Below, one piece after another: positions 1-10,207 of a stretch of 64,000 nt of DNA. The stretch's first letter is position 1, and the number at the start of each line of letters is the position of its first letter. The notes below the pieces were generated by a model that saw nothing but the letters and a program-made list of their open reading frames with translations, had not been told where the DNA came from and made no database searches. The DNA is from Tranzscheliella williamsii (lineage: Eukaryota > Basidiomycota > Ustilaginomycetes > Ustilaginales > Ustilaginaceae), in the NCBI GenBank assembly GCA_023212725.1, contig JALBYF010000023.1, positions 186,001 through 250,000 of the forward strand, read 5' to 3'. Position numbers and translations under genes: made by a program.

Positions 1-461
1 CAGACAGCAAAATACAAAAAATACATACTTGAGTTGAGTGATTGCTGCTTTCTCTGCTGTCACTCACAAATTATTCAATAATTAGGCCCAAATCTGTTCT
101 GCCGAAATCCGACTTTCTCTCCATTTACTGAGCGCTGCCCCTTTCCACTCTCACGCGACATAAAATCAGGAAAAATCGAAATAAATCTGTCTTTGATCTG
201 CCCAGCGCCAACCAAAATCATACCAAGGAACCCACAATGGCCCGTCAGGTCGTCCATCATTAGTGACTCCATCTTCGCAGCCTTACCTCGCAGATACAGG
301 CCAAGCAGACTTTCGTCCTGCATCTTAGACTCGAACCGCAAGCACGCGCCAGCCCCGACCTCAGATAGATTGACGATAGCCGGTGCTGTGTCGTGACTTT
401 CGCTCGACCATCAACGGCAGACCGGACGGGTTCACAACATAGGCTAGGTGGCCAGTAGTGA
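1..461. other. Upstream region of the DnaJ gene
   Basis: AT-rich for the first ~90 bases, then mixed composition. It presumably carries the promoter and leader of the J-protein gene that starts at 462. A minus-strand frame at 75-341 has an internal ATG but no recognisable similarity, so it is not called. Nothing else is seen. Confidence 0.5.
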
Positions 462-1997
462 ATGGCCGGCATGGCCTCTCTCAATATCGCCTCGCGTCCG
501 AAGCAAGCGTATGTCTCTGTCTCGTGTCCATACACCACCTGCCGGACGTCGATAGAGTACTTGCCGCCGTCGCCGTCGCAGCTTGCCGGCTTGCCATCGC
601 ACGAAACCTCCTTCACCGTCACCTGCTGCAGCTGTTCTAAGCAGTTCGAGCCGCCCGGCGCCACCAAACTCGTTCGCGATGCGCGCAAGTCTGGCGGCAA
701 GGATGTGGCTCGCAAGCGCAGGATCGGGACCGACGAGAATCCGCTCGACATGACATACTACGACATCCTCGGCATCCCGTCCACCGCCACTCTGGACGAG
801 ATCAAAAAGGCCTATCGCAAACTCGCCATCAAGCTGCATCCCGACAAGAATCCCAACGACGCCGAGGGCGAGGAAAAGTTCAAGGCGCTCGCCACCGCCT
901 ACCACGTCCTCTCCGACGCTGAGCTCCGGCACAAGTACAACGAGTTTGGCGCCAGCACACCCGGTCTCACTCCCGGAGATGGCTTTGTGGATCCTGAGGA
1001 AGTCTTTGGGTCGCTCTTTGGCGGCGAGCGCTTTGCCGACATCATCGGCACCATCTCCATCGGCAAAGACATGAAAGAGGCGCTGCAGCAGGACTCGGAG
1101 GATCTCGAGCGTCAGGCCAATGGCGAAGACGCCGCCGTGTCCACCTCGGCCGCTACCGACTTTACCTCCAAATCCAAACCGGTCTTGTCGCCCGAACAGA
1201 AGGCAGCAAAGGAGGAAAAGGAAAAAAAGCAGACGGCGGAGCGCGAGAAGCAACGGCAGGAGCGTGTCGACAAGCTGGTGGAGAAGCTCATCCGCAAACT
1301 GAGCATCTACACCGAGAGTGTCCGAAATGCCAACGATCCGCTCCTCGAGCGCGAGGTAGAAAAGAGCTTCCGCGAGATCACGCGACTCGAGGCGGAAGAG
1401 CTCAAGCACGAGTCGTACGGCGTGGAGCTGCTCAATGCCGTGGGTTTTGTTTATTCGGCCAAGAGCAAGCACTATCTGGCCAGCACGGGCTTTCTGGGTT
1501 CGTTCGGCGGGGTCTTCCATTCAGCGGCGTCGAGCATCCACGTTGTGCGCGAGACGGTCTCGACGGTGCGTGCGGCGCTCGAGCTAAAAAGCGTCTTCGA
1601 GGAGCTGGCCAAGGCGGAGGAGTCGGGCATCACTGTGGATCGCAAGCGCGAGCTCGAGGAGCAGGCTGCCGAGAAGGGCATGCGCGCGCTCTTCAAGGGC
1701 GCCAAGCTCGAGGTCGAGAGCGTCATCCGCGAGGTCAGTGAGCGCGTCCTCTACGACCCCAACATCGGCAAGGAAACCCAGCGCCTCCGCGCCCAGGCCC
1801 TCGGCCTCGTCGGTGACATTTACATGGCCACCAAGAAGGACCAGCCCGACGCCGATCCCGCCGCTGCCGCCCCCGGCCCCGCCGACGACTATGTCCGGGT
1901 CGACACCGCCGCGTCGAAACAGCGCGACCAGCGCCAGCAACCCCCGCACTCCACGCCCGGCGATGTCCCCTACCAGCCGTACGTCAAAAAGTCATAA
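462..1997 (+). CDS. DnaJ-X domain J-protein (Caj1/Djp1-like)
   Basis: The 511-residue product is an Hsp40 co-chaperone that should stimulate Hsp70 ATPase activity. The J domain spans about residues 97-165 ([20 protein letters not shown]) with the invariant HPD at 126-128. The rest matches the DnaJ-X layout of yeast Caj1/Djp1: a charged linker (~230-275), a conserved helical block (~280-345, [13 protein letters not shown]) and a [13 protein letters not shown] tail. Relatives act in cytosolic protein quality control or peroxisomal import; which applies here cannot be told. Unusually, the J domain is preceded by ~96 residues with C22-x4-C27 and C55-x2-C58, resembling a zinc ribbon. The first in-frame ATG is used. 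The gene converges on the protease gene with 112 bp between stop codons. The family call is firm, the pathway is inference. Confidence 0.93.
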   Translation: MAGMASLNIASRPKQAYVSVSCPYTTCRTSIEYLPPSPSQLAGLPSHETSFTVTCCSCSKQFEPPGATKLVRDARKSGGKDVARKRRIGTDENPLDMTYYDILGIPSTATLDEIKKAYRKLAIKLHPDKNPNDAEGEEKFKALATAYHVLSDAELRHKYNEFGASTPGLTPGDGFVDPEEVFGSLFGGERFADIIGTISIGKDMKEALQQDSEDLERQANGEDAAVSTSAATDFTSKSKPVLSPEQKAAKEEKEKKQTAEREKQRQERVDKLVEKLIRKLSIYTESVRNANDPLLEREVEKSFREITRLEAEELKHESYGVELLNAVGFVYSAKSKHYLASTGFLGSFGGVFHSAASSIHVVRETVSTVRAALELKSVFEELAKAEESGITVDRKRELEEQAAEKGMRALFKGAKLEVESVIREVSERVLYDPNIGKETQRLRAQALGLVGDIYMATKKDQPDADPAAAAPGPADDYVRVDTAASKQRDQRQQPPHSTPGDVPYQPYVKKS

Positions 1998-2109
1998 GCG
2001 CACCTCGCGCCACCGCATCTGTGCGGCCCCGCTCGACGGCCCCTTTCTAACACGCAGTGCCATTTCGCAAGTGCCAGTGCGGGGTGTTAATTATGATAGA
2101 TGTACAAGG

Positions 2110-4056
2110 TTACCGTGGCGTGGGGGTGCTCCAGCGATGGACGGTGCGGCCGCGGGTGCGGCGGTGCGGGGGCGCAGGGGTAGCGGGGGAGGGGAGGAGC
2201 TCGTAGAAGAGCATGAACGGGTTTTCGGCCTGGACGTGGGCGAGCGAGGTGCGCGTGACGCTGGCGTCCGAGATGCGGAGCCAGCCGTCGGCGGTGTCGG
2301 GCGCGGCGTCGGCGGCAGGGACACGCTTGAACGCGACGTAGTGGCCGAACGAGTGCGAGCCGTAGTGGACCACGATGGCGGCGAGCCGGTAGCGCGCACC
2401 AGCGCCCGCCGAGCGGGTGGCGCGGTTCATCGCCTCGCGCCCATCCACCGAGATGCTCCCCTGGAGTGTAACGCCGCCCAGGTCCAGCACCTCCGGAAAG
2501 AGCACGTGCCGGTTGTTCTTCGACGGCGCCCACGCCGCCGCCGAGTAGGACGAGCGGTTCAGATGCAGCGCCAGAATGCGCGGCGGCCGCGAAATCATAA
2601 TCTGCTTGGTAGCCATCCGGCTCGCCGTCTTGCTCAGCGGCAGATTGTGCAGCACCTTGTGCCACGCCGAAGCCGGGTCGCCGGATTCCTCCTTGATCTC
2701 GTCTTCGGACAGGCCCGACTGCACGATCCGGTTCAGCCTGGTCTCGCGCGAGCGCAGCTGCGCCAGTCGCTTCTTCTTGGCCGGCGTCATGGTGACGTCT
2801 GCCTTGGCTTGCTTGTGGCCAGGCCCGTTGGCGCTGCCGTTTTGCGACGCCGAGCTGGCGCTCTTGGCCGCGATATCAGCCCGAACCGCCTCCAGACTGT
2901 TGCGCAGCGAGCAGCTCCAGCAAATCCACTCGACCGGTTCGAGATCCGACCACAAGGCAAGGCATTCCTGCAACGAACACGCCGACGTACCTGTCTGCTC
3001 TGACGTTGGCGTCGCAATGTTCAGCGCAGGCACCGACAGCGAAATTTCGGAAGACGTGAAATGCCGTATCGCTTCGCAGTAGCCACAATCCAGGCAGATT
3101 GTCCTTTGTGCCAGTAGAGCGTCGAAAGGCGAGATAAGCGTCACCGAGTCCGGGCCAGGATCAGCGCCACGGCCCGCGACGAGAGATGGCGCTGCCAGAG
3201 ACCATGAGCTGGATTTGGCCTGGCTTGGGTCTGCATACACTGCCATTCCACCCCACGGTAGCGAAGGGGCCATGAGCGTCTTGAGGCCAGCATGCTCAGA
3301 GTGAAAAAATTGCTGCTTGTCGAACTGGATGGCCTTGGCCTCTGCATCCACCGCTTCGTTGAGAAGGGCGAAGAGCTCGTGCGCATCCTGCTGCTGATGA
3401 GCTCCGACCAGGCTGCGTATCGAGGACGAAGGAAGATGCTGGAGCGCTCTCACCAGCTGGGTCGGGTTGATAGCGCCATTGCGTTCCACCGGATGGGCGA
3501 GATCCTCGACCAACTCTGTCAATGCGTCAATGACTGGTGTCGGGGTGTCCCATCGTTCCGCTTCTTCGATCAATGTACGCAAGTACTGTCGGAAGCTCGG
3601 CAGGGCAGAAATCGACTGCAGCGTAGAGTTAAAGAAGCATGTGTTGCCCGTATTGTGCAGACCTTTGTATATTGGGTTGGCAATCCGGGACAGGTCCTTT
3701 TCCGCCTCTTTTGGCGAAGATGCTGCTTGTAACGAAGGCGCCAACCGACCAGAGGCGAGTGCGCTCGACACAGAAGCTAACGAGGTACGGGAGGAGGATT
3801 GCCCTCTGCGCAAGGTAGTTGCACCTCTTGTGCCCTGTTTTTTCGATTGGCCGGCGAACGGATGTAGTGCATGTGCGGCGTAGACGCCTGGTTGGAGCAT
3901 ATCGCTGAATGCGACTATGCAGATTACTGCGAGCAGCACGAGGCAGGCGGCAACGACGATCTGTGTAGGGATCGTAAGCGGATGCGGCAGAAAGCCTAGA
4001 GTAGGGTAGGCTAGCCTTGGCGACGGTTTGACGAGCACGAAATTGTAGGTGGTCAT
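2110..4056 (-). CDS. Ubiquitin-specific protease (USP) with N-terminal membrane anchor
   Basis: A 648-residue C19 cysteine protease that removes ubiquitin from conjugates. The Cys box is at ~131-150 (GLHNTGNTCFFNSTLQS, catalytic Cys140), QQDAHEL follows, two CxxC-type pairs (CLDCGYC and CWSC) probably form the zinc site, and the C-terminal His box (SHSFGHYVAF) is followed by WLRISDASV with the expected acidic residue, so all catalytic boxes are present. A hydrophobic segment at ~31-50 suggests anchoring to an internal membrane, as in yeast Ubp1; that parallel is inference. The ATG at 4056 is the first in frame. A TATA-like TATATA lies about 55 bp upstream, near 4110-4118 on the plus strand. 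Confidence 0.93.
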   Translation of the reverse strand: MTTYNFVLVKPSPRLAYPTLGFLPHPLTIPTQIVVAACLVLLAVICIVAFSDMLQPGVYAAHALHPFAGQSKKQGTRGATTLRRGQSSSRTSLASVSSALASGRLAPSLQAASSPKEAEKDLSRIANPIYKGLHNTGNTCFFNSTLQSISALPSFRQYLRTLIEEAERWDTPTPVIDALTELVEDLAHPVERNGAINPTQLVRALQHLPSSSIRSLVGAHQQQDAHELFALLNEAVDAEAKAIQFDKQQFFHSEHAGLKTLMAPSLPWGGMAVYADPSQAKSSSWSLAAPSLVAGRGADPGPDSVTLISPFDALLAQRTICLDCGYCEAIRHFTSSEISLSVPALNIATPTSEQTGTSACSLQECLALWSDLEPVEWICWSCSLRNSLEAVRADIAAKSASSASQNGSANGPGHKQAKADVTMTPAKKKRLAQLRSRETRLNRIVQSGLSEDEIKEESGDPASAWHKVLHNLPLSKTASRMATKQIMISRPPRILALHLNRSSYSAAAWAPSKNNRHVLFPEVLDLGGVTLQGSISVDGREAMNRATRSAGAGARYRLAAIVVHYGSHSFGHYVAFKRVPAADAAPDTADGWLRISDASVTRTSLAHVQAENPFMLFYELLPSPATPAPPHRRTRGRTVHRWSTPTPR

Positions 4057-6139
4057 GCCTAACAGCGGCGGCTTACTCCACGGTGGCAGCTACGAGGCAG
4101 AACTGCGAAGATATATACACGCTGCGTCCCGCTTCCAAGACTGCTCCGGAGCGGAAGCCATACGAGGAAGCGCTTGCTTGGATCCAAACTGGTCCACACA
4201 AAAGGCGTTGTAGAGCTCGTCAGGGAACGGACGTTTGGCCACGCACGCTGCTTTTTCTCGACTGTGGCAAATGTGGAGGGATTGTATGCGCTTCAAGCCG
4301 TCGATGAGGCCAGCTGATGGATCCTTTGGTCCCTTCGGAGACGAAGTCGACCGAAGGAAAAGAGGAAGAATCGTGATGGCTGGCAGGAGCAGAATTTCCA
4401 TTTTTTCCCTTTTTTTTGGGTTTTAGATGGTGACCACGCCACGCCGCCTCAATACCTCCACTTCTTCCTGGACTTAACACGTCCTGCCGCATGTCAACAT
4501 CTGACACCAAACCAGACAAGCCGGCCTCACCATGATCAAGCTCGCGACCATAAGCCAGCTCTAGCCCTTGCTAAGTCAGTGTGAAGGAGATCGAAGAGGA
4601 AACGAGATGACTGAAGCGCTCACAGAAAACACTCACACAGCAGGAGCATGACTATGACCTATGCAAGTGGTATGTACATGCGCCCGCCATGCTGGGGGCG
4701 GGAGAGTGGCATCAGCTGCAGCACCACATGCACGGAAGGACGTTGGTGAATGAAAAGGCTTTTGTGATCACGCGCAGCAGCCTCTGCCCGGAACTATGTC
4801 GCATGCGGTTGATCCAGATCCTTTCGAGCGTCGCACTGTCCAGCTTTCGGTCGACTCGCCAGAGGCAAAACAAGACTGAATACCAAGAGTTACGAACGTA
4901 CTTAAATCGGTGCGGTTTGAAATTGAAAAGCTTGTCGTCCTAGTTTAGAGTCACGTACCTTAACATTATTTGTAGCGGACTAACAGCTCTCAGCTGCCGT
5001 GACATCAGTCGTGAATCGGTTTGATTACAAGCTGAGATCGATTTTAGGGCTACAACGGTTTCGATCTCACCGGAGCCTAGGCGATGTAGCTGCGAGCCAG
5101 GCAGCTGACACTTGCCATATCAGGTCGCTTACAGACCTACCTACAAGCTCCCCTACGTGTCGATTACAACTTCAGTTGTATTCAGCCGCGACCCAACTCC
5201 AGGCCTAATTCTGTTTCTCAGACTGTCGCTCTGCCCGCTCTGGAGGGAAACGGCCCAGCGCTCCACACGTCCGACCTTAGGCTGTGGGCTTCGAAAGACT
5301 GGCTGGCTATCCCCGCGTCGGCGCGGCGCTGACTCTGTCGCGCTGTGCGTGGTCATCGTCGGTGGTGGTGGTCGATGCTACGCTTTTGCTTCCATCCAAC
5401 CACCTTCCTCGCACCTGGCCTCACGGATCCACACAAGAAGCGACTGCATCTGGTACGCTTCCCTTCATCTCACAGGCGTTCACGTTGCCTGTCCCCTATC
5501 TGCCACTCCACCCCATCGTGTCGTCAATCAATCCGTAATTCAGGTGGCTCTATCGGCATCCCTTCCGCCCAAGCACTTCATCGGACGTCTCCGTATTCGT
5601 CAACTTGCATCTTACAGGACAACATCCGCTGCCTATATCGGCCCTTCCGACTGATTCTCACGCTCGATGCCTCAATAGGAATTGGATCGGAGATACCGAG
5701 TTACAATTTACCATTCTCTCACCGTCAAACGCAGCGCACGCTCCCGGTATCAGACGATCTTCGAGCTACTTTAGCTTTGCCATCGTGATCCTGATCCTCC
5801 GTATTCAAGCGTAGCCAAGTCACAAGCTCGTCTACTGCAGTTTTCCACGCCACTCTACGAACTGCAATTCCCTTATCTTCGACACGCGCAACCGATCTCT
5901 TCGGCGGTGTCAAGCTGGAATCTGAAGGAATAACGACGGCATCCGCGCAGTCGAAGCATAGCAAAGCGTCCTTTAGCGGTGTCCCTCTTCACAACACGGT
6001 GTCGCCTCTGCAGCGCACGAGGTAGAGACCTTCAAGACATTACGGCTCCCACCATCCGCATCCACGCCGGCACGCACATCTTACTCCCTTGCCTGCATCC
6101 AGCTCCGCACTGCTGTCCTGCGGTCTAGGACAGTAAGCG
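4057..6139. promoter_or_regulatory. 2.1 kb divergent spacer: USP promoter and forkhead promoter/leader
   Basis: No recognisable gene. A TATATA element (~4110-4118) is placed to serve the minus-strand protease gene. A T-rich run sits at ~4398-4426. Many unrelated frames of 60-180 codons occur at 5100-5810 but none has recognisable features. The stretch 5815-6139 contains no ATG on the plus strand, consistent with a long forkhead leader read straight to the start at 6140. Confidence 0.5.
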
Positions 6140-8074
6140 ATGGATATGAATGCCACCATGTCTCCATATCAAGGCTCGGGAGCCAACAGCCCGGCCTTAG
6201 GCGGCGGAGGTGCAAATCATCATCTGTCCCATCCTGCAACCGGAGCCTCTCTCACCGCCCCGGCCTCGCCGTCCGGCGCCTATACCGCCTCCGCGCTCGC
6301 CTACGCTAACGCTCAGTTATCGCAATACGCCGCGACGGGTACTTCGGCCGCTCTCCCCGCCCATCTCAATCCCCATGCGCTCAGCTCCGCCCTATCAGAC
6401 TACTCCATCAGTCTACCCAATTCCGCCGCTTCGTCTCCAGGTGCCACGCCACGCAGGCTTCCCGGTACAGGCACCTCCACACCAGGTGGCAATTCACGTG
6501 TCGCGGCGAGCGCTATCACGGGCAAGAGACTCAACTGGAGCGAGATGATCTGTCAGACCATCGCAGAAAGTGACAGTGGTCGGTTGGTCATCCAGGACCT
6601 TTTCGAAGGCATGTGCGCCAAATTTCCCGAAATCCGAGAGTGGGCCTTTGGCAAGGACTGGGAAGCCCGGGTGAAGAATCGAATCAAGTCGACCCTTTCC
6701 ATCAAGGGCAACCTCTTTGTAAAGGTGCCTCGGCCCAGCAGTGCCGCTGGCAAGGGTAGTTGGTGGACCTTGAGCCCCGAAGCACAGGAGGCATGGAAGA
6801 CCGGGCGTGTCGCCAACGTGGTCAAGAATAACACGCACAGCCGCGCAGGTAGTGCCGGCCCAAGCAGCATACATGGCTCTCCTGTGCGCACGGTCAGTTC
6901 GAAGTTTGGAGTTTCGTCACACACACCAAATCCACCTTACCTCATCCAGAGCTCTCACGCACACCAAAATCACAGCCAACGAACGTCGCCACTAGGTCTA
7001 GGTCTCAATCACACCAATCAGTATGCCAGTCCACTCGCGAACAACTTTAGCTTTGGCGAGTCACTTCCTATGGGCGGGAGCCCTGCACAAAATAACGCTG
7101 TACCAAGCAATCTTGGCCTGGGTGATGATCCTAACCTCAACATGGCGGGCCAGCAGCAGCAGCATGGAGGTGTATCGCATACAATGCGAGAACAGGCACA
7201 CAATGCTCACGCACAGTCCAACCTGGGGGCTCAGAATTTCGTCAACTTTAGCTATTTGCAGCCCAATGCGCCGCAGCCTTTGGGCAACGCTCAGAGCATG
7301 CCGCATCTGGGAGGTCCGCAGTCGATGCCGTTCCCTGCCCAAGGCCAGGACATGACTGGTCAAGCGTTGGCGAACTTTGACAACTTCAGTGGCCAGGATT
7401 ACTCTGCGCTGTTCGCCAGCATCCCCGGCTTCGACGCCAATAGCTTCAGCCCCTCCAATGGCAATGGCGGCCAACAGACCAACATGGGTATGTCCGCCTA
7501 CAATCTCGAGCAGGGTAGTCATCCCTTTGGCGGGAGCATTCCAGGTGCTTATACCCTTCTGCAAAATCAGCAACAAGGGCCGAACGGGGCCGGTGCCATC
7601 TTCAATGGTTACAATTCCGGAGGACTCGCCCCTGGGCAGCAGCCGGGCCAGCCATTGTCGTCGCAGCCGCCGCATATGCAACACCACCAAGGCCAAGGAA
7701 TGCCTCAGCAGCCACAGCAGCTGCACCCGCAATCGCAACCACAGGGCCAGCCACAACCGCAGCAGCAGCCGCTGCAGCAACAACAGCAACCGCAGCAAAA
7801 CCTGTCGAACAATGGCAATGTGCCAAACGCTGGTACCACTTTCCCTGGTTCTAGTCCTTTTCCACCCAGTAACGGGCTAGAAGGCCCGTCGCCCGCGGAC
7901 TCCACCTGGTTCTCCTTCACACCGCTTGTCCAGGCGGCCAACGATGCAAACGACGGCAACGGCTCCTCTGCGCTCGGGCAGCTCGGCGGCGAGGGTTCGC
8001 GCAAACGGAGGACCTCCGAGGGGCTCAAGGATCTGAATGACTTCCAGCTGCCGCCGCCGGAGTCGGAGCCGTGA
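6140..8074 (+). CDS. Forkhead (winged-helix) transcription factor
   Basis: A 644-residue nuclear DNA-binding regulator. The forkhead-type domain covers about residues 131-214: LNWSEMICQTIAES, then the recognition-helix region VKNRIKSTLSIKGNLFVKVP, then the GKGSWWTL wing. It is a divergent forkhead, with NRIKSTLS where classical members have NSIRHNLS. The flanks are low complexity: Ala/Ser-rich before the domain and Asn/Gly/Gln-rich after it, with a Pro/Gln run at nt ~7650-7800. The C-terminus has a short basic KRRTSE motif and ends QLPPPESEP. The 325-nt leader immediately upstream lacks ATG, which supports this start. Forkhead proteins in smuts include regulators of biotrophic growth, but no orthology is claimed. 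It converges on the Ala/Glu-rich gene. Confidence 0.88.
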   Translation: MDMNATMSPYQGSGANSPALGGGGANHHLSHPATGASLTAPASPSGAYTASALAYANAQLSQYAATGTSAALPAHLNPHALSSALSDYSISLPNSAASSPGATPRRLPGTGTSTPGGNSRVAASAITGKRLNWSEMICQTIAESDSGRLVIQDLFEGMCAKFPEIREWAFGKDWEARVKNRIKSTLSIKGNLFVKVPRPSSAAGKGSWWTLSPEAQEAWKTGRVANVVKNNTHSRAGSAGPSSIHGSPVRTVSSKFGVSSHTPNPPYLIQSSHAHQNHSQRTSPLGLGLNHTNQYASPLANNFSFGESLPMGGSPAQNNAVPSNLGLGDDPNLNMAGQQQQHGGVSHTMREQAHNAHAQSNLGAQNFVNFSYLQPNAPQPLGNAQSMPHLGGPQSMPFPAQGQDMTGQALANFDNFSGQDYSALFASIPGFDANSFSPSNGNGGQQTNMGMSAYNLEQGSHPFGGSIPGAYTLLQNQQQGPNGAGAIFNGYNSGGLAPGQQPGQPLSSQPPHMQHHQGQGMPQQPQQLHPQSQPQGQPQPQQQPLQQQQQPQQNLSNNGNVPNAGTTFPGSSPFPPSNGLEGPSPADSTWFSFTPLVQAANDANDGNGSSALGQLGGEGSRKRRTSEGLKDLNDFQLPPPESEP

Positions 8075-8966
8075 GGCCACCGCTCGCCGTCTTCCCAACT
8101 CCGATCCTTCCGCCGCGTTACCGATAGATACCTTGCTCCTCTAGTCCCCCGCCCGCTCGCGCCCGTGTACTCTACCTTTCCCCCGGCTGGTCCGCTGCCC
8201 TCGCCCTCTCGCCGCAGCGGCCAGCCCAACCCACCCCCCACACCCCAACCCGACCCCTACCCCCAAACCCCCTGCTCCATGACGCCAGGACACACCCGCC
8301 TGCTTTGTGCCTCTGCCTATACAGCGTCGCTGCGTCCGCTTCCCTTTAGCCCCGCCACCTTGCGCCGGAATGTTTCATTAGTCCCCACCACCATACCCCG
8401 CACGTGTTCGGGCACTCGGTCCGCATGCGGTCTCATGAGCAGCAACGTCACAGGCGGTGGATCGGCGGTGGATCAGAGGGAATAAGATCGTGAATTAGTG
8501 TCGTCAGCGTGACGGGCGTGGACGGACGGGCGGCCAGGAGCGGGAGAGTTCGAGGCTGCCACTCCGAGGCGGGTATTACAGGGCGAGTATCGCAGATGTA
8601 GACAGGGCTGCGCCAGACGGCCAAGTGAGCAGCAAAGCTGGCTTGCTCAGACTGACGAAGGCGGCAGCTGAGGGCATCGCGTCGTAGCATCAGTGTCATC
8701 GATCAGCGGATCAAATCGGAGAACAAGCCACGGCAAGAGGTGGAAGGGTGATAACGCGGCTGGGAACCAGAACAGCTAAGCGAGTTTCGGCGGGGAATCA
8801 TCTATTGAGTATGAGGTATGATGTTGTAAGGGTAATCAATGTGCTGGTCGAACTTGGTCGAGTTCGAGGGTATAGCCAATTTGCTCCGGGTAGAGACAAA
8901 AGGGACAAGGCAGGGAGATAGACGGTCAATCGAAGGGCATGCTGAGTGGAGTCGCACGGCCTGCGC
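8075..8966. other. Convergent 3' spacer, C-rich then mixed
   Basis: Lies between two convergent stop codons. Positions ~8200-8280 are strongly C-rich on the plus strand. An 11-nt unit ggcggtggatc is tandemly duplicated at 8453-8474. A CACGTG occurs at 8401. No coding potential is recognised. Confidence 0.5.
8453..8474. repeat. 11-nt tandem duplication (GGCGGTGGATC x2)
   Basis: Two perfect adjacent copies in the 3' spacer; no function is evident. Confidence 0.8.
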
Positions 8967-9918
8967 TTAGGCAGCAGCAGCGACAGGCGCGGTAGCCTCA
9001 GGAGCCTTGACAACAGGCGCAACGACGACGGGGGCGGCATCAGCGGGAGCAGCGGCCTCCTCGGCGACCTTCTCCTCGGCGACCTTGTTCTCCTCGGCGG
9101 GGGCAGCTTCTTCGGTGGTCTCAGTCTTCTCCTCCTCGGCGGCCTTCTCTTCGGTCTTCTTGGTAGGCTTGTGGAAGAGGGCACCGAACTTGCCGCTCAG
9201 TCGTCGACCAAGCTTGGCCTTCTGGGCAGCAACGTCGGGAGCAGGGGCATCGGCCTTGGCAGCCTCGTCGATCTTGACGTCCTTGCTCTCTTCAGTGGCA
9301 GGGGCGGCAGCCTCCTCAACAGCGGCAGGGGCGGCAGTCTCCTCAGTGACGGCAGCGGGGGCCTCAGCAACGGGCTCCTCGACGGCGGCCTCCTCAGTGG
9401 TGGCCTCAGTGGCGGCAGGGGCAGCAGAAGCCTCTTCGGTCACAGCCTGCTCCTTGGCGGCGGGCTTCTCCTTCTTGGCGGTCTTCTCCTTGAAGGCACC
9501 GAGGATCTTGCCGAGGAAGGACTGTCGCTTCTCCTTCTTGGGAGTGGTCTCGGCAGGGGCGGCTTCAGCGGTCTCTTCGGGCTTGGACTCGGTGGCCTCG
9601 GTGGCCTCGGTAGTCTCGGTAGCGGCAGGAGCGGCAGCCTCTTCAGCGGCGACGGGAGCTGCCTCCTCGGTGACAGCCTCGGCTACGACGGGAGCTTCAG
9701 GAGCAGCGACTTCGGCCTATCGAAACAATCGCGGTAGTTGGGTCAAAGATGGTGAGTAAATCAAACAGTTTTGACTGAGTCTGCAGAGAAAAGAAACTTA
9801 CAACAACGGGAGTCTCTTCGACCTGAGCCTCAGCGGCGGGAGCGGCAGCCTCCTCGACCTTGGCCACCTCTTCGACGGGGGCGGCAGCAACAGGGGTGGA
9901 CTCGGGAGCGGCAGACAT
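8967..9918 (-). CDS. Ala/Glu/Pro-rich protein with two short hydrophobic-basic modules
   Basis: Two exons: 9918-9802 (39 codons, MSAAPESTPV start) and 9716-8967 (249 codons plus stop). The 85-nt phase-0 intron has donor GTAAGT and acceptor TTTCGATAG. The 288-residue product is mostly disordered Ala/Glu/Pro/Thr sequence, interrupted by KRQSFLGKILGAFKEK (~103-118) and a related GRRLSGKFGALFHKPTKK near 200-220. Both look like short amphipathic or basic segments able to bind membrane or a partner. There is no signal peptide or transmembrane segment. Codon use is strongly biased (GCC, GAG, AAG), which suggests high expression. I do not recognise a family and assign no function. A probable intron in the 5' leader and a TATA-like site lie upstream. 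Confidence 0.8.
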
Positions 9919-9930
9919 CTTGGAAATTTT

Positions 9931-10084
9931 CTAGGAGCTGAGAAGAGGCAAAAAGCGATGCGCAGGTCGTTGTCAGTGTCTGGTTTGCGGATGCATCCAC
10001 CCTGTGGTTTGACCCCCAACAATGGGAGCGAAGCGATGAAGGGCAGAGGGGGAAAGGAGTCAAGTGAAGCCAGCCAATATTTAC
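9931..10084 (-). other. Probable 5'-UTR intron of the Ala/Glu-rich gene
   Basis: On the minus strand, AAAG|GTAAAT at 10084 and a pyrimidine-rich acceptor ending CAGCTCCTAG at 9931, with an ACTGAC branch-like site, would define a 154-nt intron ending 12 nt before the ATG. This is inferred from splice signals only. Confidence 0.5.
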
Positions 10085-10195
10085 CTTTAAAGCTGGGAAG
10101 GATGTATGGAGTAAAAAGTGTTGGCGGAGAGCGAGGTATGGAAAGACGGATGTAGCAAGAGGGAAGGGGCATGTGGCCCAGCGAGACCGGAGCGA

Positions 10196-10207
10196 TGTAT
10201 ATAAGGT
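10196..10207. promoter_or_regulatory. TATA-like element
   Basis: TGTATATAAGG on the plus strand reads CCTTATATACA on the minus strand. It lies ~280 bp upstream of the Ala/Glu-rich ATG, and about 110 bp before the proposed leader intron. The best TATAWAW match is on the plus strand, so its direction is uncertain. Confidence 0.4.

Noticed and set aside
75..323. Minus-strand frame upstream of the J-protein gene
   Set aside because: Short, unrecognised and inside the probable promoter; not enough to call a gene.
444..1520. 358-codon minus-strand frame over the DnaJ gene
   Set aside because: Antisense to a conserved J-protein; composition is that of a shadow frame.
1738..3003. 421-codon plus-strand frame
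   Set aside because: Overlaps the J-protein 3' end and the antisense of the protease; Arg/Pro-rich with no domain.
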